Below, piece by piece: positions 41,767 through 50,113 of a DNA stretch of 64,000 nt. Location: positions 78,360-142,359 of the forward strand of contig JACJGO010000014.1 of the NCBI GenBank assembly GCA_014163555.1, written 5' to 3'. Numbering within the stretch: the stretch's first letter is position 1; each line of letters starts with the position of its first letter. The notes below the pieces were generated by a model. That model worked only from the letters and a program-made list of their open reading frames with translations, searched no databases and was not told the DNA's origin. Position numbers and translations under genes: made by a program. The DNA is from Flavisolibacter longurius. GTDB taxonomy: Bacteria > Bacteroidota > Bacteroidia > Chitinophagales > Chitinophagaceae.

Positions 41767-43248
41767 TTAAGCAACGCTTAATCCCTTTTTCGGGCTTTCA
41801 CGTTTTTTCGGCATAAGGCTGTTCTTTTTTTCCACCTTCTGCTTATCCGGTTTCTTATCCTGACTTAATTCTTTTTTTTTATCCTTGCCTTCTTCATTCA
41901 CAGCCTTCACGGCAGCACCTTGGCCAACGGCCTGATAGCGGGAAAGGTTTTCCTTTGTGACCAGCTTCATTTGCGCATCGTATAGCTTTACGGTTTTGTA
42001 CCGTGGGTCAGCTTCTATGAACATTTTGTTGGCGCTGCCGTCCTTCTCAATGGTGATAGACTGAACGTTGCCTTTTTGCAAAGAGGCCATTAGTTCGTCT
42101 TTCTTCTTGGGATCATTCAGTTCCGCTACGGCAAGCTTGCCAACAGCGGCTTCCAGGTTGTAGCCGTACTTCTCATGGATTTGCTTCACCTCTGCATTGT
42201 TGTTTTTGTCCTTCACCTCCGGGTTGAGTTGAAGCCAGGCTTTGTAAGGTTGACCCTCCTTGGTCACTAGGTCCTTATGTACCGCCCTTCCGTCAAGAAG
42301 GTTGAAGGCTTCTTTTGCGGTGATGCCTTTGCCGTTGTTGAGATAAAACTTCTGCTCTAACTTTTCGCCATCGTTTCTTGTAAGCGAGGCATTGTAGCTG
42401 TTGAAGAAATACATGTCCGTTTCATCTGATTTGCGAAAGTTCAGCGTCGCCTCAAACGGCTTTTTATTGAACTCCGTGGCAAACTGCAACTGAAACTCCG
42501 GCTTACCTTCTTGCATTGCTTTTTGTAAACCGACGTTTAATTCCTCGCCGAAGCCGGCGAACTTTATTCTGTCTGAGAGGAACTTTAGATTGTCGTTGTT
42601 CATGATTGTATGATTTAAAGTTTGTAATGCTTTTGCGTTTAGCAGCGTGTAGGTTTCGGAAGCAGTGATGTTGAAGCGGGGACAGATTTGTGTCTTGAAT
42701 TCGTATTTGGCTTGAAGCGCATTCACCTGAGCTGTTGGCATTTCAAAAGGCGTGTCCGACCAATATTTATACATCAACATGGCCTGTACTTCTTTTCCTA
42801 AATCCGATGAACGCCAAATGGTTTGTAGATCAGCCAAGACCCTGTCAACCTGCGCCGCCTCTTGCATGGCCTGTTTTACATCTCTGTCAGGGCCATACAA
42901 GGCTTCACCGGCATAGTCAATTGTCCAATCCAACTTTGCCATGCGGTCAGCCAGATCTTTTGTATCCACTCCTGCTATCAACAGTTCTGGAATTGGGAAG
43001 TCTTTTCTCAATACCGCATCATAGCTCTCTATGAAATACCGATCAGTCTTTTCATCTTTTTCAAAATGGATGTTGTACTTCATCTTGTCAGGCCCAAACT
43101 CTTTCCAATACGGAAGTGAAAACGATGGGCGATTGTCATTTACGAAGTATTGAATGAGCGGTTTCATCGTCTCATCAAATTCCAACACCCGCAGATGCCG
43201 CATCAAATCCGCTATCGTTTCCTTTGCTGTCATAACCCTGTCCTCCAC
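41767..43248 (-). CDS. Element protein with duplicated module, DUF3945-like
   Basis: 493 residues, cytosolic, with a Lys-rich tail. It contains two related modules: the N-terminal RPSFSLPYWKEFG, TDRYFIESYDAVLRKD and ITASETYTLLNAKAL are echoed by KPEFQLQFATEFN, TDMYFFNSYNASLTRND and ITAKEAFNLLDGRAV near residues 240-330. The remaining part (KAWLQLNPEVKDKNNN, HEKYGYNLEAAVGKLAVAEL, SLQKGNVQSITIEKDG) resembles DUF3945-type proteins of Bacteroidetes conjugative elements, from memory. The role is unknown. It follows TraN by nine bases, so it is in the transfer operon. ATG 43233 is an alternative start. Confidence 0.65.
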   Translation of the reverse strand: MEDRVMTAKETIADLMRHLRVLEFDETMKPLIQYFVNDNRPSFSLPYWKEFGPDKMKYNIHFEKDEKTDRYFIESYDAVLRKDFPIPELLIAGVDTKDLADRMAKLDWTIDYAGEALYGPDRDVKQAMQEAAQVDRVLADLQTIWRSSDLGKEVQAMLMYKYWSDTPFEMPTAQVNALQAKYEFKTQICPRFNITASETYTLLNAKALQTLNHTIMNNDNLKFLSDRIKFAGFGEELNVGLQKAMQEGKPEFQLQFATEFNKKPFEATLNFRKSDETDMYFFNSYNASLTRNDGEKLEQKFYLNNGKGITAKEAFNLLDGRAVHKDLVTKEGQPYKAWLQLNPEVKDKNNNAEVKQIHEKYGYNLEAAVGKLAVAELNDPKKKDELMASLQKGNVQSITIEKDGSANKMFIEADPRYKTVKLYDAQMKLVTKENLSRYQAVGQGAAVKAVNEEGKDKKKELSQDKKPDKQKVEKKNSLMPKKRESPKKGLSVA

Positions 43249-43257
43249 TTCTTTTAC

Positions 43258-44013
43258 CTACTTCACCGGCCTCGCTTTCATTAGCCGACCATTACTTAGT
43301 TTCAGATTGAGGTGTCGGCCACCATTCTTCTCCAATAACTGTACGCCTAAAAACTTGGCATGGGGGATAGTAAGCTTTTCTAAGGCCACTACTATGGTGG
43401 ATGATGTGCCTGCTACAACTAAAGCACTATTGCCACTGGTGTGCAAAGGCTTCAACTCAGCCTCCTGCACACCGGTTCGTTTGCCTTTCTTTTTATCAGC
43501 GATGTAAAACCGTAACAGTTCAATATCATAGTTGATGGCGCTTTCGTTTGTTAGCAGGAGCTGATAATACATTACATCATCCTTTATGTAGATGCCATTA
43601 ATCTCCGCTTTCATACTCCAACGCTTGTCCTTGACCCTCTTTATAAACTTCGGATTGTCGGCAATGGCGGCTGCAGTATTGGCAATGCTTTCCTTACCTT
43701 GAACGGGTAGATGATACACCCAAGTAGCAGGCTTGTCATCATAACAAACCCGGAAGGAATAAAGGCTGCCATCTTCGGTTACTACGCTCAAGTTGGTTTC
43801 GGAGAAGCCTTTCGTGCCGGCTTTTACGAGCAAAATAGATGGAGCATCTTTTACCTGCTGCGCCAACACAGTTTGTATTCCCCGGTCAACGTGCTTAATG
43901 GCAAAAGGAAAAATCAAACTGGTGGTTTTGTCCGTAGAAATGCAAAGTGAGGTTTGGGCAAAGGCTGAAACGCAAAGCCAGGTCACCGCAATCAAACACA
44001 AAAATCGTTTCAT
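43258..44013 (-). CDS. traN: Conjugative transfer protein TraN (VirB9-like)
   Basis: 251 residues with a signal peptide (KRFLCLIAVTWLCVSAFAQ). The first domain has TTSLIFPFAIKHVDRGIQTVLAQQ and ILLVKAGTKGFSETNLSVVTEDGSLYSFRVCY, the pattern of TraN/DUF4138 proteins, which correspond to VirB9. The C-terminal part (MKAEINGIYIKDDVMYYQLLLTNES, INYDIELLRFYIADKKKGKR) is the beta-rich domain. It would form part of the outer-membrane core of the transfer channel with TraM. It lies 27 bases after TraM. Confidence 0.88.
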   Translation of the reverse strand: MKRFLCLIAVTWLCVSAFAQTSLCISTDKTTSLIFPFAIKHVDRGIQTVLAQQVKDAPSILLVKAGTKGFSETNLSVVTEDGSLYSFRVCYDDKPATWVYHLPVQGKESIANTAAAIADNPKFIKRVKDKRWSMKAEINGIYIKDDVMYYQLLLTNESAINYDIELLRFYIADKKKGKRTGVQEAELKPLHTSGNSALVVAGTSSTIVVALEKLTIPHAKFLGVQLLEKNGGRHLNLKLSNGRLMKARPVK

Positions 44014-44040
44014 AAAATCAGTGTTTAAGAGTAAAGAGTT

Positions 44041-45315
44041 TTAGAGTTCTTGTTTGTTTTTAAGCAGCACTTTGTAGCCTGCTTTTAGCGACACCTTAAT
44101 CTGCTTCACCTTTCGGCTAAGAAGGTTCTTTGCAGCATTGACGCCGGCAGCGGCGGCTTGTGCTTTTAGCGTCGGGTCCATTGTAGAAAGTTCCAGTAAT
44201 TGCAAGCTGTTATCGGCAGATTGTTTAGCTACATCACGAGAGATAGCGCCGGGGATGTAAATGCCGGCTATGCCGTCCAAATCGTAAACTTCCAATTGAA
44301 CGGGCAAGATGGATTTGCCCGATTTGACTGCTTTAATTTCTACCTGCAGGCGTTCGTCGTTCAGCGAAGCAATGCCATTGACAAAACTGCCGGTAGGCAT
44401 CATTTTGCCGTTGATGTACACATCACTTGTAAGACGCAGCCTGACCACAGCGCCATTCACGATGGTTTGTGCTGTTGCCACTTCTGCCTCAATTGCGTTA
44501 TCGTCAGGCTGCTCCAATCCGGTTTCGTCTAATCCAAAAAAACCAACCTTAGATTTTACATTCAGCCTTGGAGTATCCAGCAAGCTGACACTGGCGCCTT
44601 TTGCAGTTTCTGTGACGGAGAATGCAGCCTCTTTATGCTGAAGCGATTTTTCTTTCAGCCTTGCCTTTACCCGGTCAGGGTGCTGGATGTCCAAAATCTT
44701 TTCTAATGTGCCCGACAATTGAGCCATCTCAGGGTCGCCACTTTCGGAGCCACCCATTGTTTGCATCATGCTTTCTAAACGGTTCATCTGATTGGCCAGG
44801 TCGTCATCCGGTTCTGTCTTTAAAGACTGGGCTGAACCTTTAGGTTTATCATCGGTAGGTTTGCTCATTTCCTTCTGCAGAAGCGAAAGCTTTTGCATCA
44901 GCTTTTGTTCGGCATTGTCGCCACTGACCTCGTAAGGGGATGTGTTCAGTTGCTGCTTAAACTTGGATGCAGTACTGGCAGTCAGGTTTTCCAACTCGTT
45001 GGTAGAGCCTTGCGGCAATGTGTCCCGGCGACCGTTGTAGTACGGGTCGTTCCGCATCATTTCTTCCATCTTCAAACTGTCCTTTGCAGCCTTATCATAA
45101 AAACTCAACTTGTTGTCAGAACCTCCGTCCTTCAAATTGGATGAGGGAAGATTTAGATTAAGACCAGCACTTTTATTCGTTGAAGTGCTTTCACTTCCCT
45201 TGCCGCCACCGAAGGCCCAAAATGCCATTGTGAGGAAAGGGAGTGTTAATAGCGGCAACACCAACAGCATTTTTCGTTTTTGCAAGAAGGCTTGCGACCT
45301 CATTTCACTTTTCAT
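44041..45315 (-). CDS. traM: Conjugative transfer protein TraM (VirB10-like)
   Basis: 424 residues from MKSEMRSQAFLQKRKMLLVLPLLTLPFLTMAFWAFGGG; the frame extends to 45363 inside the preceding gene. A single membrane anchor at about residues 13-34 is followed by a long low-complexity periplasmic linker, then the conserved C-terminal domain (IVNGAVVRLRLTSDVYINGKMMPTGSFVNGIASLNDERLQVEIKAV, VYDLDGIAGIYIPGAI). It would span the periplasm linking the inner and outer parts of the channel. It overlaps the TraL-like gene by 11 bases. Confidence 0.9.
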   Translation of the reverse strand: MKSEMRSQAFLQKRKMLLVLPLLTLPFLTMAFWAFGGGKGSESTSTNKSAGLNLNLPSSNLKDGGSDNKLSFYDKAAKDSLKMEEMMRNDPYYNGRRDTLPQGSTNELENLTASTASKFKQQLNTSPYEVSGDNAEQKLMQKLSLLQKEMSKPTDDKPKGSAQSLKTEPDDDLANQMNRLESMMQTMGGSESGDPEMAQLSGTLEKILDIQHPDRVKARLKEKSLQHKEAAFSVTETAKGASVSLLDTPRLNVKSKVGFFGLDETGLEQPDDNAIEAEVATAQTIVNGAVVRLRLTSDVYINGKMMPTGSFVNGIASLNDERLQVEIKAVKSGKSILPVQLEVYDLDGIAGIYIPGAISRDVAKQSADNSLQLLELSTMDPTLKAQAAAAGVNAAKNLLSRKVKQIKVSLKAGYKVLLKNKQEL

Positions 45316-45802
45316 ATTCACTGTTTTGTTTTTGCAGGTTGTAAACTTGTTCCAATATGGCAACGCTGTCCATAAGGTGCGGCCTTGTTTTTATGATGCT
45401 ATCGTATTGCGGCCGTTCGGATGTCTTCAAACTGTCCATGTATCGTTTAAACGCAGTGATATTTTGGAACGTTTCTTCGTCAACATAGACGGAGCCAACA
45501 GTTTCCTCATCACCTGCTTTGTTGAAATGTTTAGGAACGTTTACTTGGTCAACATGGAGCTTGGGAACTGCTGGCCGTGTAATGGCATTGATGACGAGGT
45601 AAAGACTCATACCGCCAAACACGATGGAGAACAGAACAACCGCCTTCTTAAGTCTCTTTGTATTCATTTTGTCAACTGTTTTGTTCATTCGCTTTGCGAA
45701 GCTGTTTTGCAGCCGGTTGAAAGCAGCAGCAATTTTATTTGCCACCTTATCCGACCCAGAAGTTTTCGGCTTAACCTGTTTTTCGTCAACAAAGAATTTC
45801 AT
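45305..45802 (-). CDS. TraL-like membrane protein of the transfer operon
   Basis: 165 residues. A basic N-terminus (KKQVKPKTSG-like, then NRLQNSFAKRMNKTVDKMNTKRLKKAVVLF) precedes one membrane segment (about residues 55-75, AVVLFSIVFGGMSLYLVINAI) and a periplasmic tail of about 90 residues with YKRYMDSLKTSERPQYDSIIKT. The slot between TraK and TraM is that of TraL (DUF3989) in Bacteroides elements, and the basic-then-helix layout fits; the tail is longer than in typical TraL. Assigned mainly from position. Confidence 0.66.
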   Translation of the reverse strand: MKFFVDEKQVKPKTSGSDKVANKIAAAFNRLQNSFAKRMNKTVDKMNTKRLKKAVVLFSIVFGGMSLYLVINAITRPAVPKLHVDQVNVPKHFNKAGDEETVGSVYVDEETFQNITAFKRYMDSLKTSERPQYDSIIKTRPHLMDSVAILEQVYNLQKQNSEYEK

Positions 45803-45803
45803 A

Positions 45804-46424
45804 TCACCTTGTTTGCGTGTTCAAGTCTGTATTTTCCAGTGTACGCCATCGTTCAATTAGGAAACCGTGAGAATTGTTGTCAGAACGTGACACATTCCTC
45901 AAATAGCCCTCTGTTATCAGGCTCCGAGTGATGATGGTTGTTGGCCGGATGATTTTTTGCTGCCCTTTTAAACGGAAGTAAAAAGGGTAAACGTTCACGT
46001 TGATTTCGATACTGTCAACTTGCAGTTCCTGGCTGATGTTGCCGGAGATAAGATTGGAATAGTAGCCGTTTTCTTTCAGATTGTCGTATTGCTGCTTAGC
46101 CGACGCATCGGCCAAATACAATGCCTTGTTGATATTGCTCTCTATCACTTTGTCATCCGGGTCAAGGGTAAAGAAAAAGTGATGAAACATCTTCACATGG
46201 TCTCTTGCTTCCACCGGAACGTTGTCCTTGCGGTCGGCGGCATAGGCTTCCAACGCCTTGCCATTAGCCAGGATAAAAACCTTTTGCTGCGATTGAGAAG
46301 CTAACTGATAACTTTTATAGGCGACGAAGCCTGAACTAACTACGCATCCCAAAAGAAACAGTAGCGAAAACAGGCGGATGTACTGAAAGGCACTGTCAAT
46401 ATTTTTCATTTTTTGAAACATCAT
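45804..46424 (-). CDS. traK: Conjugative transfer protein TraK (VirB8-like)
   Basis: 206 residues. A short cytoplasmic N-terminus (NIDSAFQYIRLFS) and one membrane segment (LFSLLFLLGCVVSSGFVAYKSYQLA) lead to a periplasmic domain with VFILANGKALEAYAADRKDNVPVEARDHVKMFHHFFFTLDPDD, the strongest TraK signature, and a late IIRPTTIITRSLITEGYLRNVSRSDNNSHGFLIERWR. It corresponds to VirB8, a core assembly factor of the channel. Only one base separates its end from the TraL-like start. Confidence 0.92.
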   Translation of the reverse strand: MMFQKMKNIDSAFQYIRLFSLLFLLGCVVSSGFVAYKSYQLASQSQQKVFILANGKALEAYAADRKDNVPVEARDHVKMFHHFFFTLDPDDKVIESNINKALYLADASAKQQYDNLKENGYYSNLISGNISQELQVDSIEINVNVYPFYFRLKGQQKIIRPTTIITRSLITEGYLRNVSRSDNNSHGFLIERWRTLENTDLNTQTR

Positions 46425-46468
46425 TCACACATTTTCATACTCACAAATAAGGCAACGCAGGTTTCACT

Positions 46469-47707
46469 CTAACTACCCTGCCCATTGGTTTTTGGCGTGG
46501 TTTCGGCTGGTGTTTCGCCGGACAGCTTTGCCTGCATATAATTGCTTCCTCCACCATTACCAGCGCTATCATTCTTGAAATAACCACCGGAAGCGCCGTA
46601 AGATGCCATGCTGCTTGAAATGCGGTTGTATTCACCGCCCAACGCATCTTTCACCATTGAGGTGCTGCTGCTTGCCACTGTGCGGCTGGATGTACTCATT
46701 AGATTGGTGACCTTGTACAATAAGGTGTTACCGCCACCGGCATGAACGATATAATTGGCTACCGAAGGCACGGTGAAGTAGCCAACTATCCCAATCACCA
46801 TAAAAATCAGGTAAGCCGTATCGGTAGTGCTGAAAAAAGTATCGCCGTTAGAAGCGATTTGCTGCAAATCCGCTTTCAGCATATTCTCTTGGATTTTGCC
46901 CATGATGCCGCCGAAAATGTTTGCCACCGGTAACCACAGAAAGATGTTCAGGTAGCGGGCAATCCAAACGGTAAGCGTATGCTGGAAGCCATCAAAGACA
47001 GCGATGCCAAAAACCAACGGACCAAGTATTGCCAATACAATCAGGTAAAACGTTCTGATGGTATTGATGCAGAGAGCAGCGGCCTCAAACAGAATTTTCA
47101 GGATTTCAGCCATCCATTGCTTGATGGCATTGCGGAAATTGTAAGAAGCTTTCGCAAAGGCAAACTTGATGTCGTTTCCAATGCTTTTGAAGAAGCCTTC
47201 ACTTTTGTCGCCGTAATGGTACTTGTACCATTTATCCCGGTCGCCGCTGCCCGATGGCCCTACATACATTTGCCAGTATGTGGTTTTCTTAATGGCTTCT
47301 TCTTTCATGGCAAGGAGCTGCGCAACTGCTTTGTCGCTGTCTTTCACCATTTCGCTGGTGGCTGTGACGGTGGGCTTCATTACACCATTTATCATGGCAA
47401 TGACTGACGGAAAAATGAGCACGGCAAACCCGAGCACAAAGGGCCGGAACAAGGGATAAAAGTCCACCGGCTCCGCACGGGCGATGTGCCCCCATACCCG
47501 TGAGGCGATGTACCAGGTCGCTGCAAATCCGGCTATACCCCGCCCCACTCCAATAAGACGGCTACAAAGGGGCATCATGTCTTCGTAAAGCGTCTCCAAC
47601 ACTTCTTGCAGGCTTCTGATTTTATCAGCCATATTTTGTGCCTGCGCAAGACCGGGCAACAGAATACAAATCCCCAAGAGGCAAATAATCCGAACACACA
47701 TTTTCAT
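46469..47707 (-). CDS. traJ: Conjugative transfer protein TraJ (VirB6-like)
   Basis: 412 residues. A signal peptide (CVRIICLLGICILLPGLAQAQ) precedes a multi-helix protein: LIGVGRGIAGFAATWYIASRVWGHIARAEPVDFYPLFRPFVLGFAVLIFPSVI, AMINGVMKPT, NTIRTFYLIVLAILGPLVFGIAVFDGF and a late YLIFMVIGIVGYFTVPSVANYIVHAGG. This is the TraJ pattern of Bacteroides elements, equivalent to VirB6, the polytopic inner-membrane part of the channel. The C-terminal 60 residues are rich in Ser, Gly and Asn. Confidence 0.92.
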   Translation of the reverse strand: MKMCVRIICLLGICILLPGLAQAQNMADKIRSLQEVLETLYEDMMPLCSRLIGVGRGIAGFAATWYIASRVWGHIARAEPVDFYPLFRPFVLGFAVLIFPSVIAMINGVMKPTVTATSEMVKDSDKAVAQLLAMKEEAIKKTTYWQMYVGPSGSGDRDKWYKYHYGDKSEGFFKSIGNDIKFAFAKASYNFRNAIKQWMAEILKILFEAAALCINTIRTFYLIVLAILGPLVFGIAVFDGFQHTLTVWIARYLNIFLWLPVANIFGGIMGKIQENMLKADLQQIASNGDTFFSTTDTAYLIFMVIGIVGYFTVPSVANYIVHAGGGNTLLYKVTNLMSTSSRTVASSSTSMVKDALGGEYNRISSSMASYGASGGYFKNDSAGNGGGSNYMQAKLSGETPAETTPKTNGQGS

Positions 47708-47736
47708 ACATACTATTTGACGGTTGTTAAACCTTA

Positions 47737-48360
47737 TTACTTCATGCCGTAAATGATACGGGACATCTTCACTTCTGTTTCTTCCGTTTTTCGTTGTAGC
47801 GATAGTATTGCCGTATTGCTGTTGAATTCTTTTAAGAACGAAAACTGGTCAACAATACTTTCATAAATACGGTCAATCGCCTGCAATCGTTCATCATCAC
47901 TCATACGGAGTTCGCCTGCAGTGATTACCATATACAGTTCTTCTAAACTTTTTAAGCTTTGCCCAAGGAGATTACCATACACCTTTCCCAAATACTCAAT
48001 CTCTTGCGGAGTAAATTGCTTGTCATCTTTAAAATGAGCGAAAGCGGATTTGTAATCTTTGACAATGCGGATTTGATAGCCAACGATTTCGCCAATCTTT
48101 TTGTACTTTCGCACAGCGGGACTAACTTTCAGCAGTGCATCCAGAAAACCTTTGTGCAGCGTAAAATTGCCCTCAGAGATGTCTTTTACAGCCGTATAAC
48201 CCTTGTGAAGAATTTTGTAGCCATCGTACATGTTCTGCAAAATCTTTTTGAACTGCATCAGCTTTTCCCAATTAAGCAGGAGTTGCTGCGCTTCGTCACT
48301 TTGAGCCTTTACATTGAAGGAGGCGACACAAACACAAACCATCAAGACCCACTTTTTCAT
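47737..48360 (-). CDS. VirB5-like secreted transfer protein, paralogue 3
   Basis: 207 residues from MKKWVLMVCVCVASFNVKAQS, a signal peptide. The helical mature part carries FTPQEIEYLGKVYGNLLGQSLKSLEELYMVITAGELRMSDDERLQAIDRIY and ILSLQRKTEETEVKMSRIIYGMK, closely paralleling the two genes upstream. Relatives may be labelled TerB or TraI; the helical periplasmic layout suggests a VirB5/TraI-type protein, by inference. The start overlaps the upstream stop (ATGA), so translation is coupled. Confidence 0.7.
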   Translation of the reverse strand: MKKWVLMVCVCVASFNVKAQSDEAQQLLLNWEKLMQFKKILQNMYDGYKILHKGYTAVKDISEGNFTLHKGFLDALLKVSPAVRKYKKIGEIVGYQIRIVKDYKSAFAHFKDDKQFTPQEIEYLGKVYGNLLGQSLKSLEELYMVITAGELRMSDDERLQAIDRIYESIVDQFSFLKEFNSNTAILSLQRKTEETEVKMSRIIYGMK

Positions 48361-49007
48361 TTGATGCCGTTTATTATTTTGGAACGAGCCATTTCTACTT
48401 GTTCTCCTGTACGCTGCCAATTGAGCAAACCCATTTCCTCACTGAACGAGGTGCAGAAGGCATACTTGTTTTGCATATCCAGGTAAACTTTATCCAAGCG
48501 CTTTAGCCGCTCGTCGTCTTTCATTTGCACATCGCCGGAAGTAATAACGGAAATCAGTTCATCCACCGACTTCTGGCATTCGCCAAACAGAAATTCAAGA
48601 ACAGACTTACAGTATTCAATTTCTTCTGGATTAAATTGTTTCGATAACGAAACATCCTTCAAAGTCTCTTTGGAGCTACTAACAATTTTCAGTTGATACA
48701 AGAGAATGCCGGCAACCTTTGCATACTTTTTTACAGCCGGATTGACTTGATATAGGGATTTAAAAAAGTTATCGTGCAGGTTGAAATCGCCACGCTTGAT
48801 GTCCCGGACGGCATGTACGCCGTCTGCGGCAATTTGGTAGCCCTTTTGGGCATAAACAGCATAGACCTTGAGCGCCGCAATTTGCTGAAGCAGGTATTTC
48901 TTCTGTGTTTTCTTTTGCCGGAACCACTCTGACCATGTTTGGGCGTCGGCTGCAAAAGACATAAGGAGGCATGCCGTAACGGCTATCATGATTTTTTTCA
49001 TACACAC
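48357..49007 (-). CDS. VirB5-like secreted transfer protein, paralogue 2
   Basis: 216 residues with a signal peptide (KKIMIAVTACLLMSFAADAQT). It shares the helical layout of its neighbours: RDIKRGDFNLHDNFFKSLYQVNPAVKKYAKVAGILLYQ, FNPEEIEYCKSVLEFLFGECQKSVDELISVITSGDVQMKDDERLKRLDKVY and LLNWQRTGEQVEMARSKIINGIK. It is more similar to the following gene (which has KGGFTLHKGFLDALLKVSPAVRKYKKIG-like text) than to the preceding one. The function is unknown beyond its place in the operon. ATG 49001 is an alternative start. Confidence 0.7.
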   Translation of the reverse strand: MCMKKIMIAVTACLLMSFAADAQTWSEWFRQKKTQKKYLLQQIAALKVYAVYAQKGYQIAADGVHAVRDIKRGDFNLHDNFFKSLYQVNPAVKKYAKVAGILLYQLKIVSSSKETLKDVSLSKQFNPEEIEYCKSVLEFLFGECQKSVDELISVITSGDVQMKDDERLKRLDKVYLDMQNKYAFCTSFSEEMGLLNWQRTGEQVEMARSKIINGIK

Positions 49008-49037
49008 TGATTTCTTTCTGCACTAAATCATTTCCGG

Positions 49038-49718
49038 CTACTTGGTCAATCCATAGAGCCGCTTCACGTATTCAATCTCGCCTTTTTCGGAAGCCCGTTG
49101 AAGGCTTAGCATCTTGTTCTGGTTATTAAAATCTTTGATGTCTATAAACTGCTGCTCCAGATTATCAGAAACGGTGTTGATAATCTCCAACCGTTTCGCA
49201 TCGCTCATCTGCGTGGCAAAGGCATTAACTACCAGGAACAACTGGTCTATTCCCTTTACGCTTTCATCCATCATGCCGGTGTAGATGTTGTACATGTAAT
49301 CCAACTCTTCCTTCGTAAAGTTTTTGTCTTGCTTGAACAAGGCCCAAGCCCCCTTGTATTCGTTCACCATAGCTAACTGTCGTTCAATAATGTCCCTTAC
49401 CCGCTGGTAGTAGGTTAAGGCAGTTTTTACTTTCCATAGTTCTTGGAAATAGTCGTCGTACAACTTCCGTTGCTTTTCCACCCAATCCTTAATCTCATTC
49501 AGCTTTAGCTTAGACATTTGGTTTTCCAGCGTCTTTTGGGCGTTTTGCAGCCAAATAGTTTTGTTTTGAAGCCGCTGAATTTTTAGGTCCACAGCCACAA
49601 TGACTTTTTTGACGGCTTGTTTGATGACCTCTAAAATTGCCGCTTGTGCATGGGTTTTTTGTATCGGCAGAACGGCAAAACACACTACCAATCCCACAGT
49701 TGCCAATAATTTTTTCAT
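49038..49718 (-). CDS. VirB5-like secreted transfer protein, paralogue 1 (TraI-like)
   Basis: 226 residues with a signal peptide (KKLLATVGLVVCFAVLPIQKTHAQ). Long helices follow: KIQRLQNKTIWLQNAQKTLENQMSKLKLNEIKDWVEKQRKLYDDYFQELWKVK, FTKEELDYMYNIYTGMMDESVKGIDQLFLVVNAFATQMSDAKRLEIINTV, MLSLQRASEKGEIEYVKRLYGLTK. The slot between TraG and TraJ is that of TraI (DUF4141) in Bacteroides elements. A pilus-tip or adhesin-like role is possible by analogy to VirB5. It is the first of three tandem relatives. Confidence 0.72.
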   Translation of the reverse strand: MKKLLATVGLVVCFAVLPIQKTHAQAAILEVIKQAVKKVIVAVDLKIQRLQNKTIWLQNAQKTLENQMSKLKLNEIKDWVEKQRKLYDDYFQELWKVKTALTYYQRVRDIIERQLAMVNEYKGAWALFKQDKNFTKEELDYMYNIYTGMMDESVKGIDQLFLVVNAFATQMSDAKRLEIINTVSDNLEQQFIDIKDFNNQNKMLSLQRASEKGEIEYVKRLYGLTK

Positions 49719-49722
49719 ATCG

Positions 49723-50109
49723 TCATTTCAGTTTTTCGTATTTGGTACTACCGGCAAAAAGCGATTTGGTGGCTGGGTCAAAGGAATAGGTGTCGCCGGT
49801 TTCTGCTTCCTTCAACTGTTTCGCCGCCACATCATACACTACAGTAGTTGTCGTATTCTTGTACTCGGGTTCAATGGCCTTGCCGTCAAGTACCCTTTCA
49901 TACTGCCAGCGGCGATTTATTTTGAACTCATTGGCAGCTTCGTTTTGCAGGCTCACAACGAGGGTGTCAAACTCCTTGCCGTACTCGTGTTGCGATGCTC
50001 GGATGTAGGTACCTGGAATGGCCGCCTTGATTTCATCCGCTGACGTTCCGTTGGTGCAACCGCTTACGATTGCGCTGGCTGTAAAGCATAACAGAAAGAG
50101 GACTTTCAT
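49723..50109 (-). CDS. Small lipoprotein of the transfer operon
   Basis: 128 residues from MKVLFLLCFTASAIVSGCTNG, a clear lipobox ending in Cys; the frame extends upstream to 50190 inside TraG. The mature part has PGTYIRASQHEYGKEFDTLVV, FKINRRWQYERVLDGKAIEPEYK and a C-terminal YSFDPATKSLFAGSTKYEKL, suggesting a small beta-rich domain like lipocalin-type or DUF3876-type proteins of such elements. No function can be assigned. It starts within four bases of the TraG stop. Confidence 0.75.
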   Translation of the reverse strand: MKVLFLLCFTASAIVSGCTNGTSADEIKAAIPGTYIRASQHEYGKEFDTLVVSLQNEAANEFKINRRWQYERVLDGKAIEPEYKNTTTTVVYDVAAKQLKEAETGDTYSFDPATKSLFAGSTKYEKLK

Positions 50110-50113
50110 TGTA

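Noticed and set aside
45110..45931. A 273-codon plus-strand frame across TraM, TraL-like and TraK
   Set aside because: It runs antisense through three transfer genes in the canonical order; its translation looks like a codon shadow, with no motif or plausible start context.
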